A stretch of DNA of 64,000 nt, taken from NCBI RefSeq assembly GCF_032197885.1, contig NZ_CP134159.1, forward strand, positions 2,604,001-2,668,000. The letters are read 5' to 3'. The stretch comes from Levilactobacillus namurensis (GTDB lineage: Bacteria; Bacillota; Bacilli; Lactobacillales; Lactobacillaceae). The translations under genes and the position numbers were made by a program. Below are positions 38,977 through 47,268 of this stretch, in pieces. The number at the start of each line of letters is the position of its first letter. The first letter of the stretch is position 1. The notes under the pieces are model-generated. The model made no database searches. It saw nothing but the letters and a program-made list of their open reading frames with translations, and had not been told where the DNA came from.

Positions 38977-39278
38977 CTGTATTGACCTCCATTTTCTGTA
39001 TGGGTACAGGCTAAAATTGCGGTGAAGACGGGGCGCAAGCTCTGTCCGGTAGGCGAGAGCGTCCAAACCCGCTGTTTCACGTGAAACACAATCAGGCGAT
39101 GCCGCCAGAGTCCCCAGAGGGCCCCTAAAGTCAGCCACCAGCGATCACCGGTACCAGCGGGGGCTAGCGCCGTGGTCGCTTGGGGGCCGTTCATCAGGCA
39201 CAAGAGCATCCGCCATTGTCGCGGGTTTTCCACCAACGTCTGCACGACCCGTAGGCCTTCTAAGGCTTCTGTCGTCAT
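38973..39278 (-). CDS. Small HxlR/wHTH-like protein coupled to the flavin oxidoreductase
   Basis: The 101-residue protein shows a winged-helix pattern like the HxlR family: NPRQWRMLLCLMNGPQATTALAP, a second helix with LGALWGLWRHRLIVFHVKQ, then VWTLSPTGQSLRPVF. It is shorter and more diverged than normal HxlR proteins and rich in Trp. It is the first gene of a two-gene operon with a four-base overlap, so it probably regulates that oxidoreductase. A perfect parS site lies inside its coding sequence, encoding VFHVKQ. Confidence 0.6.
   Translation of the reverse strand: MTTEALEGLRVVQTLVENPRQWRMLLCLMNGPQATTALAPAGTGDRWWLTLGALWGLWRHRLIVFHVKQRVWTLSPTGQSLRPVFTAILACTHTENGGQYR
39073..39088. other. parS site (perfect match to the ParB/Spo0J consensus)
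   Basis: TGTTTCACGTGAAACA is identical to the canonical 16-base parS palindrome. It is bound by ParB to organise the origin region. It lies within a coding sequence, as parS sites often do. Confidence 0.85.
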
Positions 39279-39380
39279 ACGTCACCTCCCTATGCTTCAC
39301 AGTCTACCGTCCCGTTGACGCCAAGAAAAGAAGGCACTTTTTAGTGCCCCTAGAGGACCCAAACCAACTGCCATTGGATT

Positions 39381-39416
39381 AAAAAAAGGCGGCCGGGAGT
39401 TTCTTCCCAGTCGCCC
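39381..39416 (-). terminator. Terminator of the HxlR gene
   Basis: Leftward GGGCGACTGGGA pairs with TCCCGGCCGCC, followed by TTTTTTT. Confidence 0.8.
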
Positions 39417-39427
39417 GATTAGTCATA

Positions 39428-39820
39428 CTAACGGGGTTGCAGTAACCGTTCAAACCCCTTATGGTCATTGCGAATGCCAACGTCCAGTTGGCCGGCCTGG
39501 TGCAGCTCGTCCACGTGGTGTTCGCCCCAGACGGACATCTGTACCAGGACCGTGCCTAGCGAACGTCCCATCTCGGTCAGGCGGTAGGTCACCTTAAACG
39601 GCGCCTTGTCTCCGGCCACCTGGCGGTCGACGATGCCATCAGCGGCGAGTTCCCGTAACTGTTGCGTCAAGACCTTCTGTGAGATCTGCGGGAGTTCGTT
39701 CCGCAAATCGCAGGTCCGTTGCGGCCGCATACTCAGATGGCAAAGAATTTGCGGTTTCCATTTCCCACTGATCACGTCTAAGGTCGCTTCGACCCCCATG
39801 TTATACATCTTCTTTGCCAT
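39428..39820 (-). CDS. HxlR-family transcriptional regulator
   Basis: The 130-residue protein matches HxlR closely: LDVISGKWKPQILCHLSMRPQRTCDLRNELPQISQKVLTQQLRELAADGIVDR. The usual conserved Cys before the winged helix is not present in the N-terminal part, so sensing may differ from cysteine-based relatives. It is divergent from the S66 peptidase gene at 39964 and separated from it by about 140 bases. Confidence 0.9.
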   Translation of the reverse strand: MAKKMYNMGVEATLDVISGKWKPQILCHLSMRPQRTCDLRNELPQISQKVLTQQLRELAADGIVDRQVAGDKAPFKVTYRLTEMGRSLGTVLVQMSVWGEHHVDELHQAGQLDVGIRNDHKGFERLLQPR

Positions 39821-39963
39821 CTGCGGCGCCTCCTCAAGTCGTTTTTTTCTATTGTACCCGCTCTTCTCTCATTTGGCGAGTAGGTACCTTCAGGTAACCC
39901 TTGGCAAAGTCCCCGTCCAAGCGTAGACTAGACCCCAACTTACACTATCGAGGAGGGATTGGT

Positions 39964-41052
39964 ATGTTCAAACCAGCACCATTACATCCCGGCGACCACG
40001 TGGCCGTCGTCAGTCTTTCAGCCGGGACCTTGGGGGAACCGTTCGCCGCTCACGAACTTAAGCGCGGCCTCCAACGGCTGCGGGCCCTCGACCTGGTTCC
40101 CGTCTGCATGCCCAACAGCCTCAAGGGCGTCGCCTACCTAGCGGCCCACCCGGAAGCTCGGGCCGCCGACCTCAAGCAGGCCTTTCTGGATCCCAGCATC
40201 ACGGGCATCATCTGCGCCATCGGGGGCATCGAGACCTACCGCCTAGCGCCCTACCTGCTGGATGACCCCGAGTTTGTGGCCGCTGTGCACCAACACCCTA
40301 AGCTATTCACCGGGTTCTCCGACACCACCGTAGACCACCTGATGCTTTACCAGCTGGGCCTGACCACCTACTACGGTCCCAGCCTGCTCAACGACTTTGC
40401 CGAGTTAGGTCCCGAGCTGTTACCCTACACGGCCCAGACGATCCATCACTACTTCACGAACCCCGCCACGACGGCCATCACCAGTAGCCCCGTCTGGTAC
40501 CAGGAACGTCAGGACTTTTCCGCGGCCGCCCTGGATACGCCCCGGATCAGCCACCCCGAAACACAGGGGTACCAAGTCCTGCGGGGAACCGGTGTGGTTC
40601 GCGGTCCCCTCTTAGGTGGTTGCCTGGACAGTCTGAACAGCCTAATCACGGACACCCGCTATCCCGACGAACCCCTGGTGAGTCAGCGTTACCACCTGTT
40701 ACCGACCGCCCGCGACTTTGCCGGAAAACTCCTCTTCTTAGAGACCAGTGAGGAGCAACCCACACCCGCGACTTACCGCCGCATGTTGGAGGCCCTCAAG
40801 GCGCGGGGCATTCTGGCCGCCGTGGCCGGCATTCTGACGGGGAAACCCCAGGACAATCACTACCTGGCCGACTACGCCGCCATTCTACAAGATGTCACGG
40901 CCGACTTAGGAACGCCTCTGATGGCGAACCTGAACTTCGGTCACGCCTACCCGCGCACGGCTTTACCGTACGGTGTCACCGCCCAGCTTGATCTGGACCA
41001 CGCGACGTTGACCGTGACCGAGCCCTACTTTGCGGGTCCCGTCTTTGACTAA
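39964..41052 (+). CDS. S66-family serine peptidase (LD-carboxypeptidase / MccF-like)
   Basis: The 362-residue protein has the S66 fold markers: nucleophile Ser in FTGFSDTTVDHLML, the Glu in LLFLETSEEQPTP and the His in NLNFGHAYPRTALPYG. LD-carboxypeptidases trim muropeptide tetrapeptides, while MccF cleaves microcin C-type conjugates. The lack of a signal peptide fits either. The start is the ATG at 39964 behind GAGGAGGG; a longer frame upstream lacks a site. Which of the two roles applies cannot be told. Confidence 0.87.
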   Translation: MFKPAPLHPGDHVAVVSLSAGTLGEPFAAHELKRGLQRLRALDLVPVCMPNSLKGVAYLAAHPEARAADLKQAFLDPSITGIICAIGGIETYRLAPYLLDDPEFVAAVHQHPKLFTGFSDTTVDHLMLYQLGLTTYYGPSLLNDFAELGPELLPYTAQTIHHYFTNPATTAITSSPVWYQERQDFSAAALDTPRISHPETQGYQVLRGTGVVRGPLLGGCLDSLNSLITDTRYPDEPLVSQRYHLLPTARDFAGKLLFLETSEEQPTPATYRRMLEALKARGILAAVAGILTGKPQDNHYLADYAAILQDVTADLGTPLMANLNFGHAYPRTALPYGVTAQLDLDHATLTVTEPYFAGPVFD

Positions 41053-41096
41053 CTCGCGCTAATTTCTAGCTTCCGTTGCGGTGCCATGCGCCGCTT

Positions 41097-41145
41097 AACG
41101 TGACCGACTTTCCCCCACGCTCAAGGGCCAGGCCGGTCACGTTTT
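41097..41145 (+). terminator. Terminator of the S66 peptidase gene
   Basis: AACGTGACCG and CGGTCACGTT arms with TTTTT after them. Confidence 0.8.
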
Positions 41146-41188
41146 TGGTCCCCTCTTTCATCCCGAAAACAGCCCGCTATCTTTTAAA

Positions 41189-41202
41189 TGAAAGCGCTTT
41201 CT
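41189..41202 (+). promoter_or_regulatory. cre upstream of the azoreductase-like gene
   Basis: TGAAAGCGCTTTCT is a near-ideal cre, 39 bases before the start and just before a TATACT -10 box (41205-41210). Confidence 0.65.
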
Positions 41203-41240
41203 GATATACTGAACTTATCGTTAAGAAAAGAGGAGTTATA

Positions 41241-41882
41241 ATGGCTAAAGTCTTAGTAATTTACGCTCACCCTGAAACGAAAACTTACTCCACCACGGAT
41301 AAGTTCTACCAACAGTTCATCACGTCCTACCGCGAAACACATCCGGAAGACACCATCATCGAACACAACGTCTCCGAATACATGCCGTTCCCCCTGAACA
41401 AGATCGCTGTCTCCATCTACAACAAGGCCCTGGTCAACCAACCGCTGAACCCCGATGAGTCTCGGTTCAACGATGCTCGGCAGAAGTGGATCGACGAGTT
41501 CATCGCGGCCGACAAGTACGTCTTCGTCAACCCGATGTACAACCTCTTCATCCCCAGTGAAATGAAGAGCTACCTCGACATCGTGATGCAGGTCTCCCAG
41601 ACCTTCCACTACACCGATCAAGGAATCATGGAAGGCCTGTTGCACGGGAAGAAAGCCATTCACCTGCAGACGGCCGGGGGCGATTACCACGGCTCCACGG
41701 GCGGTCCCGACCTGAGTCAGTTGGACCTGGGACACCAGTACATTGGGGCCGTGCTCCACGTGATGGGCGTGGACGACTTTACCGGTCTCTACGCCGAGGG
41801 CATGGACCAGTCGCCCGCGCACGCTCCCGAGATCATGGCCGCGGCCTTTGACCGGGCCGAACAGGCGGGGCGTACCTTCTAA
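41241..41882 (+). CDS. FMN-dependent NADH-azoreductase / quinone reductase
   Basis: The 213-residue flavodoxin-fold protein is of the AzoR type: KVLVIYAHPETKTYSTT for FMN phosphate binding, FVNPMYNLFIPSEMKSYLD as the family signature, and LQTAGGDYHG near the flavin. It reduces quinones and azo compounds by two electrons. AGAGGAG precedes the start. The cre suggests catabolite repression. It is monocistronic and convergent with the CDF transporter gene. Confidence 0.9.
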   Translation: MAKVLVIYAHPETKTYSTTDKFYQQFITSYRETHPEDTIIEHNVSEYMPFPLNKIAVSIYNKALVNQPLNPDESRFNDARQKWIDEFIAADKYVFVNPMYNLFIPSEMKSYLDIVMQVSQTFHYTDQGIMEGLLHGKKAIHLQTAGGDYHGSTGGPDLSQLDLGHQYIGAVLHVMGVDDFTGLYAEGMDQSPAHAPEIMAAAFDRAEQAGRTF

Positions 41883-41905
41883 TCTTGACACCATTGACGA
41901 CACAC

Positions 41906-41945
41906 AAAGGGCTTCGGAAATGTTACGATTTCCGGAGCTCTTTTT
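41906..41945. terminator. Bidirectional terminator between azoreductase and CDF genes
   Basis: AAAGGGCTTCGGAAAT pairs with ATTTCCGGAGCTCTTTTT, with one mismatch. Confidence 0.8.
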
Positions 41946-41951
41946 CAATTG

Positions 41952-42938
41952 TTATGATTTTTTGATATACGGTACCGCCATCACGTCGGTATCAACGATG
42001 CCAAACTGACGGCGCATCCGTTCCTCAATTGCTTCACCTAACCGGTAGCTGTCCTGAACCCGCATCTCTGGGGCGACCGCGATGATCACGTCTAGCGTGA
42101 CCATGTTGCCGTTATAGTGGGCCTTAATGGCGGTCACGTCCCGGACTCCCGGCCACTGCGCAATGACCTGCTTGAACGTCGCCTCTTCTTGCGGATCGAA
42201 ATAATCCGCTAAGTTCAGGCTGCTCTCGCGGAAGATCTTCACGCCCGCCGTCAGGATAAACATCCCGACCACCAGGCTCGCGACCCCGTCAAGCCACTTG
42301 AACTGGAACCACAGTGCCCCGCCAATGGCGACCAACGTGCCCAGACTGGTCAGCGCATCGCTCAGACTATCCTGCGCGGCCGCACTCAACGCGGCGTTGT
42401 TCAACCGGCGCCCGGCGCGACGGTTCAACCACCAGACGCCCAGCATGATGACCAGCGCAACCGCGGCCCCGACTAAGGTAATCGGCCGTGGAATCTCCTG
42501 TTCCTCCGGATGAATCAGACTCTTGAGCCCGCTAAAGAGGACGCTGAAGGAGATCCCTACCATGACGATGCCGGTAATCAGCGTAAAGACCGTTTCGTAG
42601 TGAAACCGGGTCAGCTGGAGGCGCTGTCCCGCCTGCGGACTGTCTTCCGGTAAGGGTTGCCCCAATAGGTCGTCATCGTCCACGTCGCGGGCGATAAAGA
42701 TGCCCACCAGCAGTAAGGCCGCCGAAATGATTCCGGATAAGTTGTTCAACGCATCCGCGCGTAAGGTCTGCGAATGCCCCACAACGGCTAGGTAAAACTC
42801 AATTACGGAAATTGCCAGGTACGCCGCCACGTTGAGCCAGAGATGGTTCTGCGCCCGGCGTAACTTCTGTAGTTCGCCCGCCTGGGTCGCCCGCCACTGC
42901 GCAGCTTCCGCAACATGGTGTTCATGAAATTCTTGCAT
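41952..42938 (-). CDS. Cation diffusion facilitator (CDF) metal exporter
   Basis: The 328-residue protein has six membrane segments and the CDF pattern: RADALNNLSGIISAALLL where the usual D-x-x-x-D metal site follows a membrane helix, and ALSAAAQDSLSDALTSLGTL for the second half of the site. The C-terminal cytoplasmic domain (WPGVRDVTAIKAHYNGN, TLDVIIAV) is present. Asn-Asn replaces Asp at one usual ligand position, so metal preference may be Mn or Fe rather than Zn. The long His-rich N-terminus (MQEFHEHHVAEAAQW) is a further possible metal site. Confidence 0.88.
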   Translation of the reverse strand: MQEFHEHHVAEAAQWRATQAGELQKLRRAQNHLWLNVAAYLAISVIEFYLAVVGHSQTLRADALNNLSGIISAALLLVGIFIARDVDDDDLLGQPLPEDSPQAGQRLQLTRFHYETVFTLITGIVMVGISFSVLFSGLKSLIHPEEQEIPRPITLVGAAVALVIMLGVWWLNRRAGRRLNNAALSAAAQDSLSDALTSLGTLVAIGGALWFQFKWLDGVASLVVGMFILTAGVKIFRESSLNLADYFDPQEEATFKQVIAQWPGVRDVTAIKAHYNGNMVTLDVIIAVAPEMRVQDSYRLGEAIEERMRRQFGIVDTDVMAVPYIKKS

Positions 42939-42970
42939 GCAACCGCCTCTTCACCTTAAGGACGCCCGGG

Positions 42971-43732
42971 TTACCCCTGCGTCCAAACTTCATTAACTAA
43001 GTCGTGGTGATACGATTGGCCATCGGTCAAGACGGTACTCCCGTCATAGGCCGTGTAGCCGTAATAGGTCTCGTTCTCCCCGTTACTCCAAGTCACGTCA
43101 ATCTCCACGTTGGCGTCGATGGTCTTGGTATCGTTGGTCCCCGACGACACATCGTAAGACAGGACGCCCTTGGCCCCCGAATCCTTGATGGTCGCGTAGC
43201 CGTGAAAGGCCGTGCCGTCGTTATTGTTCTGGATGACCGTCCCATCACTATCGATGTCGAGGTCAGCTTGAATCCGGTCCCCATCGTCATCGTTATAGAA
43301 GGCATAGTCCCCGGTGAACTTCGAATAGCCGTCAAAGCTATCATTGGTGCCGGTGGTCCGCTGCGTGGTGGATCCGCCGGTGGTGGTGACCGACTTGGAA
43401 GTCTTATCATCCTTCAACAAGAACTTATCATTACTCTTTTGCAAATCAAAGAATTCCGTCTTCAAAGTGCCAAATCCTTTACCGTTAAGTTCGGCGACAT
43501 TAATTTGACTGAGCGCCTTGTTCGATGCTTGGTAATGCCCCGTTGCGTTGGCCTTACGGGCCGTTTGGATGATCGACTCGTCCTTGGCTAACTTACCTGA
43601 TTTGGTGGACGTCTGGGACTGACGCGCTTGATGCGTCACGTTCTTGGGCGAACCGAATAACGAACAACCAGATAAGCCGACCGTCATGGCAACCAGTAAT
43701 GCCCCCATTGCCCATGTGTGCTGTCTCTGCAT
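42971..43732 (-). CDS. Lipoprotein of unknown function with TcaA-like C-terminal domain
   Basis: The 253-residue protein has a lipoprotein signal (LLVAMTVGLSGC), a Ser/Thr/Lys-rich linker, a Thr-rich stretch near residue 120 and a beta-rich C-terminal domain (ADLDIDSDGTVIQNN, GYATIKDSGAKGVLSYDV, TYYGYTAYDG). The C-terminal pattern of Gly-Tyr-Ala repeats resembles that of the zinc-ribbon membrane protein at 56767-57398. AGGAGGGG lies before the start. It is anchored outside the membrane; its role is unknown. Confidence 0.75.
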   Translation of the reverse strand: MQRQHTWAMGALLVAMTVGLSGCSLFGSPKNVTHQARQSQTSTKSGKLAKDESIIQTARKANATGHYQASNKALSQINVAELNGKGFGTLKTEFFDLQKSNDKFLLKDDKTSKSVTTTGGSTTQRTTGTNDSFDGYSKFTGDYAFYNDDDGDRIQADLDIDSDGTVIQNNNDGTAFHGYATIKDSGAKGVLSYDVSSGTNDTKTIDANVEIDVTWSNGENETYYGYTAYDGSTVLTDGQSYHHDLVNEVWTQG

Positions 43733-44010
43733 GTGAAACCCCTCCTAGGTTCATTTTGTTTCGATTTGAATATGTATAGTTCATTAATTATTTTAGGTCA
43801 ATCGTAGCGGGACCTCAATCCTTCCCCCCGATTTCTGAATCTCACCCCAGTCGGGTTTAAATTAAGCGCTCGGCAGCGAAAACTTTGTTTAGTTTTTCAT
43901 CATTTAAAATTGCCTTTTGAAAACGACCGTTCCGGTTTCTTTTTAAATTATTCATCGGTAACGACGCCTGACATACCGGGATTTTAACGGTCGACTAACA
44001 AACTTTTTGT

Positions 44011-44048
44011 CGAAAACGGTTGCATACTGTAAGTTTCTAAGTTATAAT
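44011..44048 (+). promoter_or_regulatory. dhaT promoter with overlapping cre-like site
   Basis: TTGCAT (44020-44025) and TATAAT (44043-44048) with 17 bases between them. CGAAAACGGTTGCA overlaps the -35 box and resembles cre. The rest of 43733-44107 shows no gene. Confidence 0.65.
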
Positions 44049-44107
44049 TCACTTGTGAATAAGGTATTAAAGATTTTCAAAACTTCTGAAAGAAGGCATT
44101 TTATATT

Positions 44108-45280
44108 ATGGCTGAACGTAGTTATGATTTTCTGATGCCCAGTGTCAACTTTTTTGGCCCTGGCGTTATTAGCAAGCTTGGTGACCGTGCCAAGATGTTA
44201 GGTATGAAGAAGCCCGTTATCGTGACGGACAAATTCTTGGAAGGCATGCAAGACGGTGCCGTTCAACAAAGCCTGAAGTCTCTGGACGCCGCTGGTGTGG
44301 ATTACGTGATCTACAACAACGTGGAACCAAACCCTAAGATTCGTAACATCAAGGAAGTTAAGAAGCTCTATGAAGACTCTGGTGCGGACTCCATCATTAC
44401 CATTGGTGGGGGTTCAGCGCACGATACGGGTAAGGGTGCCGGTATCATCCTGACCAACGGTGACGACATCACCAAGTTGGCCGGCATCGAAACGCTCGAC
44501 AAGGCTTTACCACCACTGATCGCCGTAAACACCACTGCCGGGACCGGTTCCGAACTGACCCGTCACGCGGTAATCACCAACGAAGAGACTCACTTGAAGT
44601 TCGTCGTGGTTTCCTGGCGGAACATTCCGTTGGTTTCCTTCAACGACCCAACTCTGATGCTCGATGTGCCTAAGGGCTTGACGGCTGCGACTGGGATGGA
44701 TGCCTTCGTTCAATCCATCGAACCATACGTTTCCGTTGACCACAACCCCATCACCGACTCACAATGTATCGAAGCCATTAAGTTAATTGAAACTTCCTTA
44801 CGGGAAGCCGTTGCGAACGGCCATAACCTGGAAGCTCGGACCAAGATGGTCGAAGCTGAAATGTTAGCCGGGATGGCCTTCAACAACGCCAACTTGGGTT
44901 ACGTTCACGCCATGGCGCACCAATTAGGTGGCCAATACGATGCCCCTCATGGTGTCTGCTGTGCCTTGCTTCTGCCTTACGTTGAAGAATACAACATCAT
45001 CGCTTGCCCAGAACGCTTTGCTGAATTAGCAAAGATCATGGGTGAAAACACGGACGGTCTGTCCACTCGTGACGCTGCTGAATTGTCCATCAAGGCCATG
45101 AAGCAAATGTCTCAAGACGTTGGTATCCCAGCTTCCATCAAGGAAATCGGTGCCAAGCCAGAAGACTTCGAACTGATGGCTGAAAACGCCTTGAAGGACG
45201 GGAACGCCTTCTCCAACCCTCGTAAGGGGACTAAGGAAGACATCATCAAGATATTCCAAGCTGCTTACGACGCAAAATAA
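44108..45280 (+). CDS. dhaT: 1,3-propanediol dehydrogenase (iron-containing alcohol dehydrogenase)
   Basis: The 390-residue type III alcohol dehydrogenase follows the DhaT sequences of lactobacilli almost word for word (MPSVNFFGPGVISKLGDRAK, TAGTGSELTRHAVITNEETH, GYVHAMAHQLGGQYDAPHG). It reduces 3-hydroxypropionaldehyde to 1,3-propanediol with NADH, giving heterofermenters an electron sink when glycerol is present. The NAD motif GGGSAHD and the iron-binding His residues in HAMAHQLGGQYDAPH are intact. No glycerol dehydratase genes are nearby. Monocistronic between a strong promoter and a terminator. Confidence 0.93.
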   Translation: MAERSYDFLMPSVNFFGPGVISKLGDRAKMLGMKKPVIVTDKFLEGMQDGAVQQSLKSLDAAGVDYVIYNNVEPNPKIRNIKEVKKLYEDSGADSIITIGGGSAHDTGKGAGIILTNGDDITKLAGIETLDKALPPLIAVNTTAGTGSELTRHAVITNEETHLKFVVVSWRNIPLVSFNDPTLMLDVPKGLTAATGMDAFVQSIEPYVSVDHNPITDSQCIEAIKLIETSLREAVANGHNLEARTKMVEAEMLAGMAFNNANLGYVHAMAHQLGGQYDAPHGVCCALLLPYVEEYNIIACPERFAELAKIMGENTDGLSTRDAAELSIKAMKQMSQDVGIPASIKEIGAKPEDFELMAENALKDGNAFSNPRKGTKEDIIKIFQAAYDAK

Positions 45281-45310
45281 GCTTAAAATTTTAAATTGAT
45301 TGGTCTTACA

Positions 45311-45346
45311 AAACCCCTGGCAGTCAGCCGACTGCCGGGGGTTTTT
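45311..45346 (+). terminator. Terminator of dhaT
   Basis: AAACCCCTGGCAGTC pairs with GACTGCCGGGGGTTT, followed by Ts. Confidence 0.88.
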
Positions 45347-45361
45347 AGAGTCTTAGTGACT

Positions 45362-45406
45362 AAAAAACGACGCTTTCACCACCCAGGTTGGTTGGTGAAA
45401 GCGTCG
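45362..45406 (-). terminator. Terminator of the basic small protein gene
   Basis: GACGCTTTCACCA and TGGTGAAAGCGTC are perfect arms with TTTTTT following on the minus strand. Confidence 0.85.
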
Positions 45407-45413
45407 TCTGAAG

Positions 45414-45734
45414 TTAGTTCCAATCGTCCCGTTGACCACGCCGTGCGCGGTGCCCCGTGGCGTGCTTGCGACTCGCCCATTCCTGAGCGGCCACCTTTTC
45501 CGCGTGTTCGCGGCGCTTGGTGCGGTTACTCTTGGGCCGCGGTCCCTTCGCCTTACGGACCCGGTTCCGCGTAGTCACTGCCTTTTTGTGTTCGACCAAC
45601 ATGGCCGCGTCAGCTTCCTTTTGGTTCAACAGGCCGCGTTCTACGCTGGTCATATACTTCTGCCAAATCTCCGGTCCAACCTTTTCCTTGAGCTTCTTCC
45701 GCCGAATAGCGGCTCTATCTGATGACTCTGCCAT
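45414..45734 (-). CDS. Small highly basic protein of unknown function
   Basis: The 106-residue protein is very rich in Arg, Lys and Ala (AAIRRKKLKEKVG, TRNRVRKAKGPRPKSNRTKRREHAEKVAAQE). It looks largely helical with a disordered basic C-terminus, as in nucleic-acid or ribosome-associated proteins. I do not recognise a family. The ATG at 45734 follows GGAGGC; an in-frame codon five residues upstream would overlap that site. It has its own terminator. Confidence 0.65.
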   Translation of the reverse strand: MAESSDRAAIRRKKLKEKVGPEIWQKYMTSVERGLLNQKEADAAMLVEHKKAVTTRNRVRKAKGPRPKSNRTKRREHAEKVAAQEWASRKHATGHRARRGQRDDWN

Positions 45735-45815
45735 GAGGGGTGCCTCCAATTTCCGTGTTTTGATACCCTAGTCTACCACAATCGATTGGCGCTTGGCCGC
45801 TGGGGCCGTTGCCAA

Positions 45816-45950
45816 TCACTTCTTCCGCCTACCAGACCCGTGGCGCAGGATGCCTTCCGCGAAGAACCCGACCACCAGCTCCAGTAGCATAGCCAACGTG
45901 CTGCTCTCCCAGATACCGCCTAAGATTCTGCCAACTTTCTTCACCATCAT
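45816..45950 (-). CDS. Small membrane protein (44 residues)
   Basis: Leftward frame with one hydrophobic helix (STLAMLLELVVGFFAEGIL) between a basic N-terminus (MMVKKVGR) and a basic C-terminus (RHGSGRRKK). That is a typical shape for a real small single-span protein. Two ATGs stand in tandem behind a weak GTGGGG; a stronger GGAGGAG is about 25 bases further upstream. No family is recognised. The plus-strand frame over the same bases has no such order. Confidence 0.5.
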   Translation of the reverse strand: MMVKKVGRILGGIWESSTLAMLLELVVGFFAEGILRHGSGRRKK

Positions 45951-46019
45951 CACCCCACTAACGTCCGGTTCTGTTCTCCTCCAGTTTACCTGAATCTACG
46001 CCAGCTGTCAGGACCCCGG

Positions 46020-46035
46020 TGTTTCATGTGAAACA
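46020..46035. other. parS-like site (one mismatch)
   Basis: TGTTTCATGTGAAACA differs from the parS consensus by one central transition. It lies between genes, 66 bases before the membrane-protein gene at 46101. Confidence 0.55.
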
Positions 46036-46100
46036 TCGGGACCCCTGAATCGTCAGGGGTGTGGTACACTCAAGAAAAACCACGAGAAGGAAGTCTCAAC

Positions 46101-46724
46101 ATGTTTTTACCCGCAGTCGTCGCCGTCATCTTCATTATCTTCATCAAGGACCAGTTTGAATTCAGCGCCATTGGTTGGCTGAGTTACTGGTTCATCCCCA
46201 TCTTCTGCCTCTATCAGTTCATGCGGACCTTCGTCTGGTCGCCGCTCAACGCGGTGATCACGGTGGGCCTGATCATCGTCGCCACCCTAGTTGGTCACTA
46301 TCAGACCGCCCACACCAAGATTCGCCTGGAAGAGACAGGGAACCGGTACTTCCGGGACGCTAATGGTCAAGAAGTCCCGGTCTACAAGAAAGTGGTCACG
46401 GCCCAGGGCGGACGCCACTACCTCTACGGCTGGTTGATGATTCTTGGCTTACAACTGGTGATCGAAGGGTTGTACCTTCACGAACTCACCAGCGTCGACC
46501 ACCTCTTTGAAGCGGCCTATAAGGAAGTCGCCGCCGACGTGTTGATCTTCTACCGGCTCACTGGCGCCCGCCACAGCAGTTGGATTCTTTGGGGGCTAAC
46601 GGCCTTCTCCAGTCTCAGCTACACCCTCTTCCTGGCCCATAAGTCGCCCATGGCCAAGATGGTACTCTTCGGCAAAAAGACCTATAAGCACATCTCGGAA
46701 CACGAAGAACGCGGCGCGCACTAG
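46101..46724 (+). CDS. Integral membrane protein of unknown function
   Basis: The 207-residue protein has about five hydrophobic segments (near residues 2-15, 20-40, 48-66, 105-125 and 165-185) with a polar loop (HTKIRLEETGNRYFRDANGQEVPVYKKV) between the third and fourth. The start follows AAGGAAG. I do not recognise a family. It stands alone with a terminator-like hairpin about 100 bases after the stop. Confidence 0.7.
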   Translation: MFLPAVVAVIFIIFIKDQFEFSAIGWLSYWFIPIFCLYQFMRTFVWSPLNAVITVGLIIVATLVGHYQTAHTKIRLEETGNRYFRDANGQEVPVYKKVVTAQGGRHYLYGWLMILGLQLVIEGLYLHELTSVDHLFEAAYKEVAADVLIFYRLTGARHSSWILWGLTAFSSLSYTLFLAHKSPMAKMVLFGKKTYKHISEHEERGAH

Positions 46725-46826
46725 GGAGAATACCAGCCGTTGTGCATCGGTCGCCGCCGGTAAAACATCCAAGGCCCCGCATCTAGAATGCCGAAATTTT
46801 TTTGATGGCGGGCTAACCGAACGCCC

Positions 46827-46849
46827 AAGCCCCGTCTACCGGGCTTTTT
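46827..46849 (+). terminator. Probable terminator after the membrane-protein gene
   Basis: AAGCCC-CGTCTACC-GGGCTT then TTT. Confidence 0.65.
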
Positions 46850-46906
46850 CAGATTAAAATCCCATGGTGAAACCGGCCTTGAAACTCATCATTTTCAAAT
46901 TTTTCT

Positions 46907-47225
46907 TTTACAAACTGATTTTTAGTGCTATTCTATTGGCAACAAGATAAAAGCGACAAGAAAGCAGAGTAAGTTTCATCCAGCTGCCAGTGAAGCGGGG
47001 ATAGTGGAAACCCGCCCCAGATGTGGATGATGCCGAATAACCCTTTCTTAAGTTTCTGGCTGAAATGACACGCCTCGCGTTCAGAGTAGGTTTAGACGTT
47101 GACCGGTACGTTACCAGCGGTGGAGCATGTTAGTGCTCTTTTGAGGAGGCCTACGTCACGTAGGCAATCTGGGTGGTACCGCGAAAAGTCTTTCGTCCCT
47201 GTATTGGGACGGAAGACTTTTTTAT
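46907..47225 (+). promoter_or_regulatory. T-box riboswitch upstream of asnA
   Basis: A promoter TTTACA (46907-46912) and TATTCT (46929-46934), 16 bases apart, leads into a T-box leader. The Stem I base AAGAAAG pairs with CTTTCTT (near 47045), the upper helix is TTCATCC/GGATGAT, the T-box sequence is GGGTGGTACCGCG (47171-47183) and the terminator is AAAGTCTTTCGTCCC/GGGACGGAAGACTTT followed by Ts. The specifier loop holds CCGAATAACC; AAT (Asn) is the likely codon, expected for asnA, but this is not certain. Confidence 0.9.
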
Positions 47226-47268
47226 TTTGTGTAAATGACTGAAGAAAAGACTAAAGGAGTGTTGGTGT

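Noticed and set aside
41253..41948. Long minus-strand frame (231 residues) opposite the azoreductase gene
   Set aside because: It is a shadow of biased codons in the real gene. It has no protein-like hydrophobic pattern or start signal.
45793..45993. 66-residue plus-strand frame
   Set aside because: The minus-strand frame over the same bases (45816-45950) has a far more protein-like shape.
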